Assembly: GCA_017448185.1 (NCBI GenBank)
Contig: JAFSLX010000058.1
Location: 1-49,165, forward strand
DNA from: Bacteroidales bacterium
GTDB taxonomy: Bacteria > Bacteroidota > Bacteroidia > Bacteroidales > P3
Length of the DNA: 49,165 nt
Reading direction: 5' to 3'
A program made the translations under genes and the position numbers. Below the pieces are notes generated by a model. It searched no databases. It was given only the letters and a program-made list of their open reading frames with translations, and was not told the origin of the DNA. The stretch's first letter is position 1. Each line of letters starts with the position of its first letter. Of the stretch, positions 8,208 to 16,972 are shown piece after piece.

Positions 8208-11006
8208 ATGAAAAACAGGGAGTTCAAAAGAATGCGAGTGGTGCAAGACAGATGCATGGGATGGATTGTGTCATCTTGCAAACCTATATTTATTGCTTTT
8301 TTTGCACTCCTAATTACTTCTTGCTCAACCGAGAAGGCCAAATGGGGCAATATTCAATACCATAATACTTCCTGTCACTACAATGTTTGGTGGAATGGCA
8401 ACGAGAGCTTGAAATCTGGTAAGCTGAAACTCCAGCAGGCCGTCATTGATGATTTTACTCAGCTGCTGCCTCCCGAAAAACTGGGCAATGCGGATGCGGC
8501 ACGCTCTGTGTATCCCGAAATGGACCGCGCCATTGAGAAGGGTGTCAAGGGTATAAAGCAGCACAGCATCTATGTGAAAGGCGAGGAGCATGTTCCATAT
8601 ATCAAAGAATGTTATCTGTTGACTGCATACGCAACATTCTACAAACAGGATTATGCTGCCACGGCCAATACTTGTAATATCCTTATCACACAGTTCAATG
8701 GCACCCGTGCTGCCGATGAGGGCGCGGTATTGCTTGCACGCTGTATGACGCAAGAAAAACGCTATTCTGAAGCTGAAGCCACACTTGATCAATTGGTCAG
8801 GAATCTTGCTAAAGGCAATTTCTCACGTAATCAACGTGACAAACTCTATATGGCGATGGTTGAGGCCACTGTGCCACAGGAAAAATACAAGAAGGCAGTA
8901 GAATATATCCACCAGACCATCGAAAGTGGCAGCGACCGCACGACCAAAGCCCGTTTAACATTTCTGATGGCCCAAATCTATCAGAAATTAGATAAACGTC
9001 CTGTTGCAGCAAAGTACTATCATGAAGTTTTGCAGTATTCTCCCGAGTACGTGTTGGAATTCAATGCCAAACTTGGTGAAGCTTCGTGTGCCGACCTTGC
9101 TCATTCCGATCTCAAGAAGTTGGAACGTCAACTCGACAATATGCTGGCCGACAAAAAGAACGAAGAATATCAAGACCAGATTTACTATGCCAAAGGTGAG
9201 ATGTATATGGGTATGAAAGATGCCCAGCATGCTTGCCAGAGTTTCAAGAAGAGTGTAGCTGTATCGACCTCCAATCGGGCTCAGAAAGCCAAGTCGGCAC
9301 TCCGTCTGGGCGAGGTGCTTTATGAGGTGTATGAAGATTATAATCAGTCGCAGATGTACTACGACACTGCGATGCAGGTAATCAACAAGGACTATCCGCA
9401 TTACGCATCAATCAAGCGGCGTTACGATATTCTATCAGAACTGGTCAGCTATACCCGTGTCTATGAGCGCTGCGACAGTCTTTTGCACGTGGCTGTTATG
9501 TCGGAAGAAGAACGGTTGGCGCTTATCAACAGCAAAATTGATACCCTGAAGAAACAGGAGGAAGAAGCTAAGGAACTCGCTTTGTTGGCAGAACTGCAGG
9601 CGGAAACAAAAGCCATGCAGAACACCTTGACAGGTGACTGGTACTTCTACAATGCCAACACAGTGGCCAAAGGCAAAGAGACCTTCCGTCAGCGCTGGGG
9701 AGCTCGTGTGTTAGAGGACTATTGGTTCATCTCTCATAAGACTTCCATGTCGATGAATTTCTTGGAAGAAGAACAGGAAGAGGACGACGAAGAAGAAGGT
9801 TCGGAAAATGACACCCTGCAAGACAAATCGACCAAAAAAGGAAAATATGGCAATCCGGAAGATCCCCACGATGTGGCCTATTACTTGAAAGACCTGCCAT
9901 CCACCCAGCACGACCTCGACTCTATTGACTCTTTGACTTCTATTTGCCTGCTCAATGCTGGATATATTTTCTATGACGGCATCAACAATGTTCCTCGTGC
10001 ATTGGAGTGCTACCTTAGATTGGCAAATGACTACACCTCGTTTGAAGACATTGTGCAGGCTTTCTACATGCTGTATCGTATCTACGACAAACAGGGTAAC
10101 ACTCCACAGTCCAACTACTACCGCGATATGGTGCTGATGGGATTTCCCGACAGCGATTTTGCCAACCTGATTCGCGACAACGAATACTACAAAGAACTCA
10201 TGCAACGTGACAAACGTATCGTTGACGATTACGAGGAGGTATATACCCAGTATGCCCAACGGCATTATTCGACGGTGGTCAGACTGGTTGATAACGCAGA
10301 AGAAATCTATCACGGCAACAGAATGCTCGGTAAGTTCCGTTATTGGAAAGGACTCGCACTTGCCCGTCGTGGTGATAAGCAAAAGGCTTTGAGCGTTTTC
10401 GGCGACATTCTTTCGTCCACTTCTCCTACCGACAGCATTCATGTGTTGGCAGAGGCGCAGATGAATAATATATTCAATGACAGCACCATTTTGGCCGACA
10501 GCAATAACGAAAACATCACCGAGGCTGACGAGCAACGTGTGAAAGAGAAGACGGAGAACGAGAGACTGCCTGAGAAGAATGAAGAAGAGGATGAAAAGGA
10601 CGATTTGCCCGAAGAATCGCAGGTTTATCGCTATCGCGAAAACCAGCAGTACTATGTTATCATTCTGATCAACGATAAGAATATCAAGGCTACGGAGTTG
10701 CAATACAAGATTGCCGACTTCAACACCCAATATTATTCCAATACGGGTTATAAGGTCAATGCAATGCTCTTTACCGACAGTACGCAACTCATTACCATCC
10801 ACCGTTTCATGTCGGCTGACGAGGCGATGAACTACTATAATCACCTTAAACAAGACGAAAGCCCCTTGCGACGCTATTCCGACAAGGACCATACCGAGTA
10901 CGCAATCTCTACACAGAACTATGCGACGTTCTATAACCGCAAAGATCCGTCGGCGTATGAACCTTTTTTTGAAAAATATTATTTGAAACGAAACAATAAA
11001 CAATAA
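8208..11006 (+). CDS. porW: PorW/SprE-like TPR lipoprotein of type IX secretion
   Basis: A 932-residue protein with a lipobox LLITSC (Cys39), followed by TEKAKWGNIQYHNTSCHYNVWWNGNES, which resembles the mature N-terminus of PorW/SprE lipoproteins (known to be needed for type IX secretion and gliding in Bacteroidota). TPR-type helical repeats fill about residues 100-420 and 580-760. There is an acidic low-complexity stretch (EEEQEEDDEEEGSEND) near 520-540 and another acidic stretch near 790-810. The C-terminus (about 820-930) resembles the SPOR-like tail of such proteins. The symbol is assigned by resemblance only. It lies 3 bases after ychF and 3 before the bactofilin gene. Confidence 0.75.
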   Translation: MKNREFKRMRVVQDRCMGWIVSSCKPIFIAFFALLITSCSTEKAKWGNIQYHNTSCHYNVWWNGNESLKSGKLKLQQAVIDDFTQLLPPEKLGNADAARSVYPEMDRAIEKGVKGIKQHSIYVKGEEHVPYIKECYLLTAYATFYKQDYAATANTCNILITQFNGTRAADEGAVLLARCMTQEKRYSEAEATLDQLVRNLAKGNFSRNQRDKLYMAMVEATVPQEKYKKAVEYIHQTIESGSDRTTKARLTFLMAQIYQKLDKRPVAAKYYHEVLQYSPEYVLEFNAKLGEASCADLAHSDLKKLERQLDNMLADKKNEEYQDQIYYAKGEMYMGMKDAQHACQSFKKSVAVSTSNRAQKAKSALRLGEVLYEVYEDYNQSQMYYDTAMQVINKDYPHYASIKRRYDILSELVSYTRVYERCDSLLHVAVMSEEERLALINSKIDTLKKQEEEAKELALLAELQAETKAMQNTLTGDWYFYNANTVAKGKETFRQRWGARVLEDYWFISHKTSMSMNFLEEEQEEDDEEEGSENDTLQDKSTKKGKYGNPEDPHDVAYYLKDLPSTQHDLDSIDSLTSICLLNAGYIFYDGINNVPRALECYLRLANDYTSFEDIVQAFYMLYRIYDKQGNTPQSNYYRDMVLMGFPDSDFANLIRDNEYYKELMQRDKRIVDDYEEVYTQYAQRHYSTVVRLVDNAEEIYHGNRMLGKFRYWKGLALARRGDKQKALSVFGDILSSTSPTDSIHVLAEAQMNNIFNDSTILADSNNENITEADEQRVKEKTENERLPEKNEEEDEKDDLPEESQVYRYRENQQYYVIILINDKNIKATELQYKIADFNTQYYSNTGYKVNAMLFTDSTQLITIHRFMSADEAMNYYNHLKQDESPLRRYSDKDHTEYAISTQNYATFYNRKDPSAYEPFFEKYYLKRNNKQ

Positions 11007-11009
11007 ATC

Positions 11010-11399
11010 ATGGCAAAAACAATGGAAGTAGAAAGCAGTGCCATTAACATTATTACCACAGGCACAACAATCAAAGGCGACATCGTGGCAACAGGTGATT
11101 TCCGTCTTGACGGAACTCTCGAAGGTAACATCCAGCTCAATGGTAAACTTGTGGTTGGCGACAGTGGTTTGGTACACGGTAATGTGCTCTGCCAGAATGC
11201 AAACATCATTGGTACAGTCAATGGCAACATTTCGGTCAAGGAGTTGCTCTCGCTGCACACCAGCGCTCGTGTCAAGGGTGACATACTGATTAACAAACTC
11301 AGCATTGAACCAGGCGCAGTCTTTACCGGCAAATGCCGTATGCTCGACGAGGTCCGTGCCGAGCAGGAGCAGGAAACCGCCCAGACCGAAGCCGAATGA
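11010..11399 (+). CDS. Bactofilin (polymer-forming cytoskeletal protein)
   Basis: A 129-residue protein whose centre (about residues 10-110) is the right-handed beta-helix of bactofilins, seen as repeated G-rich rungs: GTTIKGDIVATGDFRLDGTLEGNI, GKLVVGDSGLVHGNV, ANIIGTVNGNI, ARVKGDILINKLSIEPGAVFTGKC. Bactofilins polymerise without nucleotide and scaffold envelope enzymes. The tail is acidic (EQEQETAQTEAE). The stop overlaps the next start in ATGA, suggesting coupling to the kinase-RapZ fusion. Confidence 0.93.
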   Translation: MAKTMEVESSAINIITTGTTIKGDIVATGDFRLDGTLEGNIQLNGKLVVGDSGLVHGNVLCQNANIIGTVNGNISVKELLSLHTSARVKGDILINKLSIEPGAVFTGKCRMLDEVRAEQEQETAQTEAE

Positions 11400-12802
11400 C
11401 GCTGCAGCAACTGTTCGAACAGTGGGCGGGTGAACCTTGCAATGAATGTCTTGCGTTGGGAGCAAATGGTTCCAACCGCAGGTATTATCGTCTTGTGGGC
11501 GACACACACCGCTGTATTGGAGCCGAAAATGACGACGTGCGCGAGAATGAGGCATTCTTCGCCTACAGTCGTCATTTCAAGGCTCGTGGGATTGCTGTTC
11601 CCGAACTGTACGCTGTATCCGACTGCCGAACTAAATATATTCAGCAGGACCTTGGCGACCAGACCCTCTATGGAGTGCTGTTTGAAAAAAAACGGCAGGG
11701 TGGGGGATTCGATTCCGAGATGCTCTCGCTTTACAAACAGGCACTTTCCGACCTCGCCGGAATACAAGTGGCAGGTCGCGACCTCGACTTCTCGGTGGCC
11801 TATCCATGCAGCGACTTCGATTTGCAGTCAATTCTCTGGGACTTGAACTATTTCAAGTATTACTTCCTCAAACTGGCTTATATTCCGTTCGACGAGAATC
11901 TTCTGGAACAGGACTTCCATCGGTTTGCCGACTATTTGTTGCAAGCCGATTGTTCCTATTTCCTTTATCGCGACTTCAATCCGAGGAATATAATGCTCTC
12001 CGCCGTTCACAACCCACAACCCACGCTCTATTATATCGACTATCAGGGTGGACGGCGTGGTGCGGCACAGTACGATGTGGCCTCGATTCTTTATAGTGCC
12101 AAGAGCGACCTGCCCGAGGCGGTTCGTCAGGAATTGTTGCGCCACTACCTTTCGGTATCCAATGTCCCCGATTTCATGCAGTATTTCTGGGGCTATGTGC
12201 TGGTTCGTATCATGCAGACCATGGGTGCTTATGGCTATCGGGGCTACTATGAACGCAAGCCTTATTTTTTGCAGAGTATCCCACTTGCAATCAACAACCT
12301 GCGCAATATTGTCGAGAATCATCCTCTGCCTATACATTTGCCGGAATTGGAACGGGTTTGGAAACGGATTGCCGACAAACAGTCGATTGTGGTCCCCGAG
12401 GCTGATTCAACAGGCGAACTGACAGTGACAGTCAGCAGTTTCAGCTATAAAAAAGGTCTACCTGACGACCCATCCGGCAACGGCGGCGGTTTCATTTTCG
12501 ACTGCCGTGCTCTGCCCAATCCCGGCCGCTATCCGGAGTATAAGACCTATACCGGCAAGGACCGTCCGGTTATCGAGTTTCTGCAACGCGAACCGGCAGT
12601 CGACCAGTTCCTGTCGCATGCCGAGGGCTTGGTGGCCCAAAGTGTGGAGAAATATATGGAACGGAATTTCACCAACCTCAGTGTGGCCTTCGGTTGCACC
12701 GGCGGCCAGCATCGGTCGGTCTACTGCGCCGAACAGCTGGCGCAATGGCTTTCAAGGCAATATAGTTGTCGTGTGGTTGTCAAACACCGGGAGCAGGATT
12801 AA
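11396..12802 (+). CDS. Sugar-kinase-like (APH fold) protein fused to a RapZ C-terminal domain
   Basis: A 468-residue two-domain protein. Residues 1-330 form an aminoglycoside-phosphotransferase/AmgK-type kinase: GSNRRYYRL near the N-terminus, YRDFNPRN (catalytic loop, about 189) and YYIDYQGG (metal-binding, about 212). Residues about 364-468 match the C-terminal domain of RapZ, with FIFDCRALPNPGR and FGCTGGQHRSVY. In E. coli that domain binds GlcN6P and the GlmZ RNA. AmgK-type kinases phosphorylate N-acetyl amino sugars for cell-wall recycling, so an amino-sugar kinase with a sensor domain is the likely role (inference). ATG 11396 overlaps the bactofilin stop. VHNPQPT is encoded by a filler-like CACAACCCACAACCCAC tract. 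Its end overlaps convergent prfB by 4 bases. Confidence 0.85.
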   Translation: MTLQQLFEQWAGEPCNECLALGANGSNRRYYRLVGDTHRCIGAENDDVRENEAFFAYSRHFKARGIAVPELYAVSDCRTKYIQQDLGDQTLYGVLFEKKRQGGGFDSEMLSLYKQALSDLAGIQVAGRDLDFSVAYPCSDFDLQSILWDLNYFKYYFLKLAYIPFDENLLEQDFHRFADYLLQADCSYFLYRDFNPRNIMLSAVHNPQPTLYYIDYQGGRRGAAQYDVASILYSAKSDLPEAVRQELLRHYLSVSNVPDFMQYFWGYVLVRIMQTMGAYGYRGYYERKPYFLQSIPLAINNLRNIVENHPLPIHLPELERVWKRIADKQSIVVPEADSTGELTVTVSSFSYKKGLPDDPSGNGGGFIFDCRALPNPGRYPEYKTYTGKDRPVIEFLQREPAVDQFLSHAEGLVAQSVEKYMERNFTNLSVAFGCTGGQHRSVYCAEQLAQWLSRQYSCRVVVKHREQD

Positions 12803-13911
12803 CCCTCGGCTCCGAACTGCATCAGATACGCTTTTATAAACTCGTCGAGTTTTCCGTCGAGCACACCGGCCACGTCCGAGGTCTGGTAGTTGGTGCGGTG
12901 GTCTTTCACACGGCGGTCGTCCATCACATAGCTGCGTATCTGTGAACCCCATTCGATTTTCTTCTGAGAGGCTTTAATTTTGTCCTTTTCCTCCATACGG
13001 TGCTTCATCTCGCGGTCGTAGAGCTGTGAGCGCAGCAGTCGCATCGCGTTCTCTTTGTTCTTGGGCTGGTCGCGGGTCTCGGTGTTTTCAATCAGGATTT
13101 CCTCTTCCTCGCCGGTATAGGGGTCCTTGTACTGGTAGCGCAGACGTACGCCGCTCTCCACTTTGTTCACATTCTGTCCGCCGGCACCGCCGCTGCGGAA
13201 GGTGTCCCAGCTCAGTTTCGACATGTCGACCACCACCTCGATGGTGTCGTCAATCAGCGGAGTGACGCTCACGCTCGTGAAGCTCGTCATACGTTTGCCC
13301 TGTGCGTTGAAGGGGCTTACGCGTACCAGACGGTGCACACCCGTCTCACTCTTCAGGTATCCATAGGCAAAGTCGCCTTCAATCTGCATCGTGCAACTTT
13401 TGATACCGGCGCCGTCGCCGTCAAGCGAGTTGCTGATGGCTACCTTGTATCCATGGGTTTCGGCATAGCGGATGTACATTCGCATCAGCATTTCGGCCCA
13501 GTCTTGAGCCTCCACGCCGCCGGCACCGGCATTGATGCTCAGCACGGCATCCAGACGGTCACTCTCGTTGCGCAGCATATTCTTGAATTCCAACTCTTCA
13601 ATCTTCTTCTGGGTTGCGGCAATCTGTGCCACCAGCTCCTCTTCCGAGGCGTCGCCGCTCTCGAAAAACTCGCCCATCACCTCCATGTCGCCGCAGCTTT
13701 CCTCCACATCCTTGTAGGCTGTCACCCAGGTCTTTTTGGCGTTGATGCCTTTCACCACCTTCTGCGCCTCCTTGGGGTCGTTCCAGAAGTCGGGCGCTTC
13801 CGTCTTCTTCTCCTCCTCGGCTATCCATGCCATAGTGGCCTCGATGTCGAGGTATTTTTTCAATGCCTCTTTGCGGGCAATCAGGTCTTTTATCGTTTCT
13901 TGGTTTGTCAT
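12799..13911 (-). CDS. prfB: Peptide chain release factor 2
   Basis: A 370-residue class I release factor recognising UGA and UAA. It has the GGAGGQNVNK motif at about residues 239-248 (GGQ triggers peptidyl-tRNA hydrolysis) and the conserved ending SQIRSYVMDDRRVKDHRTNYQTSD. At the place where most bacterial prfB genes have the autoregulatory +1 frameshift (tyr-leu-UGA-C), this gene reads TAC CTC GAC, so it is decoded in a single frame and the usual autoregulation is absent. Start at 13911 with MTNQETIKDLIARKEALKKYL aligning with the family. The gene is convergent with the kinase-RapZ gene. Confidence 0.96.
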   Translation of the reverse strand: MTNQETIKDLIARKEALKKYLDIEATMAWIAEEEKKTEAPDFWNDPKEAQKVVKGINAKKTWVTAYKDVEESCGDMEVMGEFFESGDASEEELVAQIAATQKKIEELEFKNMLRNESDRLDAVLSINAGAGGVEAQDWAEMLMRMYIRYAETHGYKVAISNSLDGDGAGIKSCTMQIEGDFAYGYLKSETGVHRLVRVSPFNAQGKRMTSFTSVSVTPLIDDTIEVVVDMSKLSWDTFRSGGAGGQNVNKVESGVRLRYQYKDPYTGEEEEILIENTETRDQPKNKENAMRLLRSQLYDREMKHRMEEKDKIKASQKKIEWGSQIRSYVMDDRRVKDHRTNYQTSDVAGVLDGKLDEFIKAYLMQFGAEG

Positions 13912-13933
13912 TGTCTTTGAATGTGTTGATGTG

Positions 13934-14635
13934 TTAATGGATGGTGAAAAACACCAGCAAGAAAGCTGTCAGCGTCAGTCCGGTGTTCAGCCAGGTGAAG
14001 CTGTTGTGCTTATGGTCGAAGAGGATGCTGCTGCTCACGTGCAACAGCACGCCTACAACCAGACCCTGTACGATATGCTGCACCCCCTCGTCGGGCTGCA
14101 GCACGTAGATGTTGAACAGCGAGCCCAGCGGTGACATGGCTCCGAACAGCACCAGCAGGCACAGCACACGCCAGAAGCTGTAGCCGTGACCCGTCATCAT
14201 GCCTACCATGATAAGTGCCACCGGAATATTGTGAATCACGATGCCATAGAGCAGACTGCGGTCTACTTGGCCGTCCACGCCCACCAGCGGCATGCCCTCC
14301 AGCAAGGCGTGCAGGCTCAGACCTACCATCAGCCCCAACATGCTTTCACCTTTCACCGTAAGCCGTTCGCCCTCCAAGTGGCCGTGCTCGGCATGGGCCG
14401 TCAGGCCGTCGAGCAGCTGCTGGATCAGGAAGCCGAGCAGTACGGCGTAGAATGGGAGCCTCTGGCCGCTTTCAGCCATTTCGGGCACCAGATGCAAGAA
14501 GCAGACACCCAGCAGGAACGCGCCGCCAAACACTGTGATGCCGCGCACCACGCCGTCGGGAATGCGCCGTCCGAGCGGAATCGCCGCCGCCCATACCGCC
14601 ACGCCGAGTATTATTAGTATATATGCTCCAATCAT
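13934..14635 (-). CDS. ZIP family metal transporter
   Basis: A 233-residue inner-membrane protein with about eight helices. The histidine-containing helices SLHALLEGMPLVG and GIVIHNIPVALIMVGMM carry the metal-binding HxxxEG and HNxP motifs of ZIP transporters, which import zinc or other divalent metals. The loop HAEHGHLEGERLTVKGESMLG is His-rich and partly encoded by a filler-like TTTCACCTTTCAC tract at 14343-14372. It starts 15 bases after the T-run of the SRP RNA gene on the same strand and ends 23 bases before prfB. Confidence 0.9.
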   Translation of the reverse strand: MIGAYILIILGVAVWAAAIPLGRRIPDGVVRGITVFGGAFLLGVCFLHLVPEMAESGQRLPFYAVLLGFLIQQLLDGLTAHAEHGHLEGERLTVKGESMLGLMVGLSLHALLEGMPLVGVDGQVDRSLLYGIVIHNIPVALIMVGMMTGHGYSFWRVLCLLVLFGAMSPLGSLFNIYVLQPDEGVQHIVQGLVVGVLLHVSSSILFDHKHNSFTWLNTGLTLTAFLLVFFTIH

Positions 14636-14649
14636 CGTTTATAAGCACT

Positions 14650-14787
14650 AAAAAAAGGGTAAGCTGATTATATCGCACCGCTACAACCAAACACCCTTGC
14701 TGTATTCCTACCCTGGGGGATTCAATGGGAGCTGGTCGTATAAGACTTACCCATGGGGGAATCTACCGCATTCTCTCCGGCAGATTT
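14650..14787 (-). ncRNA. ffs: Small bacterial signal recognition particle RNA (4.5S type)
   Basis: On the minus strand, the core reads CCAGG, GUA, GGAA, UAC, AGCAAGG: a three-pair stem capped by a GGAA tetraloop and flanked by the CAGG/AGCA internal loop, which is the invariant Ffh-binding helix 8 of SRP RNA. The tetraloop lies near 14704-14716. Ends pair through GGGTAAG (14752-14746) with CTTACCC (14663-14657), followed by seven T residues (14656-14650) as terminator. A strong promoter sits upstream at 14794-14825. The 5' end is estimated from the -7 box. SRP RNA with Ffh targets nascent membrane proteins to FtsY. The stretch 14636-14979 holds only this gene and its signals plus the terminator at 14888-14915. 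Confidence 0.87.
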
Positions 14788-14793
14788 GCGGTG

Positions 14794-14825
14794 CAAAAGT
14801 ACAACTTTTTCCTTGATTGGCCAAA
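14794..14825 (-). promoter_or_regulatory. Promoter of the SRP RNA gene
   Basis: On the minus strand TTTG (14825-14822), 20 bases, then TACTTTTG (14801-14794) gives a near-consensus Bacteroidota -33/-7 pair. Predicted transcription start is near 14787. Confidence 0.8.
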
Positions 14826-14887
14826 TAATTTTTTATTTACACTTACAATCAACCCATTACACATGTATCGGCGGAACATCGTGTATC

Positions 14888-14915
14888 AAAAAACGGGGGA
14901 GAATAATCTCCCCCG
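14888..14915 (-). terminator. Rho-independent terminator after the DUF6266 genes
   Basis: On the minus strand CGGGGGAGA (14915-14907 side) pairs with TCTCCCCCG across a four-base loop, followed by six T residues (14893-14888). It is downstream of the DUF6266 gene ending at 14980; between them is a filler of ACCATTA/ATCATTA repeats (14936-14975). Confidence 0.85.
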
Positions 14916-14979
14916 CCGGCTCCGCCCCTTCACTAACCATTAACCACTAACCATTAATCATTAACCATTAAACTCCTAA

Positions 14980-15630
14980 CTAATTAATGCTTCCGCTCCC
15001 AACGTACGCTCCGTCCGAAGCAACATTGCTTCCGCTCACCGTCACACCGTACACATGCACCGTCGTGCCGTTCCAACCCAACGGCGTGTTCAGGGTGATG
15101 CTCTGCTCACTGCGGCTCACCGGCGCACTCAGCAACCCCTTGCCCAGCTCAGGGCTGTAAGCGAACAGGTACACCGAGTCGCTCGAGTCGGCACCCGGCT
15201 CGTCACTGTTGCCGATGAAGGCACACTGGATGCTGTTGGTCTCCTCAAAGCTCGGAGCCGCGAACGACACCTGCGGCAGCTTGCCCTTGCCGACAATCAG
15301 GTCGGCGTAGCTGATTTCAACGTCGAAAGGGTTCGAAGCCGAAACCATATCCCAGTTCAGGTGCGTGAAGCAGTTGAACTCCGAGTGGCGCTTGTGACGC
15401 GAATACTGAGTCAAGCCGTGAGCACCGCTGTTGTCGAAAATCGGCATGAACGCACTCGCCAGCTGGGTGAGCGCCTTGAACCGTGCGCGTACAGTCTCCT
15501 GTCGGCGTGTTCTCGGATTGCTCACCTTCTCCGCCAGCACCCGTGTGATATAAGCCCCTCTGTAATATCCCGACGTTGTATTTCCCAACCGTCCCGTAAT
15601 ACCTGAAATAAATCCTCTATTCTTCGCCAT
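14980..15630 (-). CDS. DUF6266 family protein
   Basis: A 216-residue protein with the family's N-terminal block: MAKNRGFISGITGRLGNTTS followed by YYRGAYITRV, then RARFKALTQLASAFMPIF and the Ser/Thr-rich beta C-terminal half ending in VYGVTVSG. There is no signal peptide or membrane segment. The function of this family is unknown; it is restricted to Bacteroidota and often occurs as tandem paralogs in variable regions. A paralog lies immediately upstream (15681-16364), with the same GxxGxxGN start and RQxxRARFKA motif. Confidence 0.85.
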   Translation of the reverse strand: MAKNRGFISGITGRLGNTTSGYYRGAYITRVLAEKVSNPRTRRQETVRARFKALTQLASAFMPIFDNSGAHGLTQYSRHKRHSEFNCFTHLNWDMVSASNPFDVEISYADLIVGKGKLPQVSFAAPSFEETNSIQCAFIGNSDEPGADSSDSVYLFAYSPELGKGLLSAPVSRSEQSITLNTPLGWNGTTVHVYGVTVSGSNVASDGAYVGSGSIN

Positions 15631-15680
15631 AACTTTCTAAATTTTAATCAGTTTTCAACTTTCCACTTTCCACTTTCACC

Positions 15681-16364
15681 TTACGCTACGCTGACCTCCC
15701 CAGCGTAAGCCGTCTCGCTCACCATCGCCGGCATCCCTTCCTCCGTCAGCACGCGCTCGGGATAATCCACAATGCAGGCATACGCGTGCACCTTCTCCCC
15801 GCTCCAGTCAGCATCAACAGTGATTTCCATACTGGCTGCATCCGCATAGTCAGCAATCGCGCGCTTCCAAGCATTCTTACCCGGGCAATACAGAGCCACC
15901 ATCACCTTCAGGTTCGCAGCGTCGCTGTACTCTTCGGGCAGCTCCTCCACAAACGTGCTTGCAGGTAGCACATTGGTCACAGCGACCTTACCCGCCTCAG
16001 TCGAAGCAGCGGTGCTCGTCAGCGTCACCTCCAGCTGCGGGCGGCTGATCTTAATCTTGCTGTAATCCACAGTCACATTCTGCGGCGTGACAGCCGTGAA
16101 CGCATCCATGCAGTCCTTCACCATAGTGACACGCTGATAGCTCGGAGCAGCATAGTAGAAGCCCAGGTTGTAGATGCTGCGTGCACCTGCCAAAAAATTG
16201 CTGACTGCCTTGAAACGGGCACGCTGCTTGCGCTGTCCCAGCGAATTCACATTCGTAGTGTTCGGGTTATACGCACGTGCCAGAAACTTACCGCGGCGAA
16301 AATACCCAATCACATTTCCAATCTTGCCGGTCACTCCACCGACCAATCCATTCGTCTTTCCCAT
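15681..16364 (-). CDS. DUF6266 family protein (paralog of the next gene)
   Basis: A 227-residue protein beginning MGKTNGLVGGVTGKIGNVIG, YFRRGKFLARAY, with RKQRARFKAVSNFLAGARSIY matching the paralog at 14980-15630. The C-terminal half is beta-rich and ends in a conserved-looking WSGEKVHAYACIVDYPERV block, comparable to WNGTTVHVYGVTV in the paralog, so the two probably arose by duplication and then diverged strongly. Function unknown. The spacer between them (15631-15680) is an ACTTTCC/ACTTTCA filler. Confidence 0.85.
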   Translation of the reverse strand: MGKTNGLVGGVTGKIGNVIGYFRRGKFLARAYNPNTTNVNSLGQRKQRARFKAVSNFLAGARSIYNLGFYYAAPSYQRVTMVKDCMDAFTAVTPQNVTVDYSKIKISRPQLEVTLTSTAASTEAGKVAVTNVLPASTFVEELPEEYSDAANLKVMVALYCPGKNAWKRAIADYADAASMEITVDADWSGEKVHAYACIVDYPERVLTEEGMPAMVSETAYAGEVSVA

Positions 16365-16471
16365 AATACCTTAAATTTTAAATTGTTTTTAATTTGTGTT
16401 TAATATGTTTTTAAATTGTTTAACCTGTTTTTTAATTTGTGTTTTAATGTGTTTTAATTTTAACTCCGAAC

Positions 16472-16525
16472 TCCGTGCCGAAGGCTGCGAACACCTTGAA
16501 AAATCAAAATATTGCAGTGAGTCAA
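16472..16525. repeat. 54-bp perfect direct repeat, copy 1
   Basis: Identical over 54 bases to 16973-17026. The unit begins TCCGTGCCGAAGGCTGCGAA and ends with GCAGTGAGTCAA. In both copies it is followed by a CTCCGAA/TTCCGAATTA filler, so the homologous block is a little longer with mismatches. Copies are 501 bases apart. Confidence 0.95.
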
Positions 16526-16705
16526 TTCCGAACTCCGAATTATCACCTTTCACCTTTCACCTCATCTATCCCTCCAGTTCATCTCCAATTCAACTCCAAT
16601 TCAACTCTATATCACCTCCACTCATTAACCCTTAATCATTAATCATTATCACTAACACATTAACACATTAACGCATTAACACATTCCCAATAACCATTAT
16701 AATTG

Positions 16706-16713
16706 CAAAATTA
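16706..16713 (-). promoter_or_regulatory. Candidate -7 box for the DUF6266 genes
   Basis: TAATTTTG on the minus strand fits TAnnTTTG. It would give a leader of about 335 bases made of filler repeats and the 54-bp repeat. No clear -33 box, so tentative. Confidence 0.35.
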
Positions 16714-16762
16714 CACCCGCCGCATTGCGGTCTACGAATTTTTCTAAAAAAATTTTTTCGAG

Positions 16763-16918
16763 TGCTACACTGCTACAGTGCTACAGTTCGAAATCGGATT
16801 ATCCAACCTCAAAAATCAAATTTTATATTATATATTTATTAATAAATATATAATATAAAGAGTAATTATTAATATATCATAGTCCTAAAACCAACTGTAG
16901 CACTGTAGCGCTGTAGCA
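16763..16918. repeat. Inverted repeat of GCTACAGT units enclosing a 38-bp AT palindrome
   Basis: 16763-16788 consists of three 8-bp TGCTACAC/TGCTACAG units; 16893-16918 is its reverse complement with 24 of 26 positions matching. Midway between them, 16822-16859 is a perfect 38-bp palindrome made only of A and T. The same GCTACA unit tract recurs inside the coding sequence of the primase-like gene at 28539-28566. Confidence 0.9.
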
Positions 16919-16972
16919 GATTTCTTTTTAATAACAACCGCCCATCAACCCCATCACCTCCCCCTTCATAAT

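Noticed and set aside
9711-11555. 614-codon open frame on the minus strand
   Set aside because: It is the antisense shadow of the PorW/SprE-like and bactofilin genes; the translated sequence has no domain and the plus-strand genes are clearly real.
14725-14950. Short plus-strand open frames of 65-72 codons
   Set aside because: They overlap the SRP RNA gene, its promoter and the terminator.
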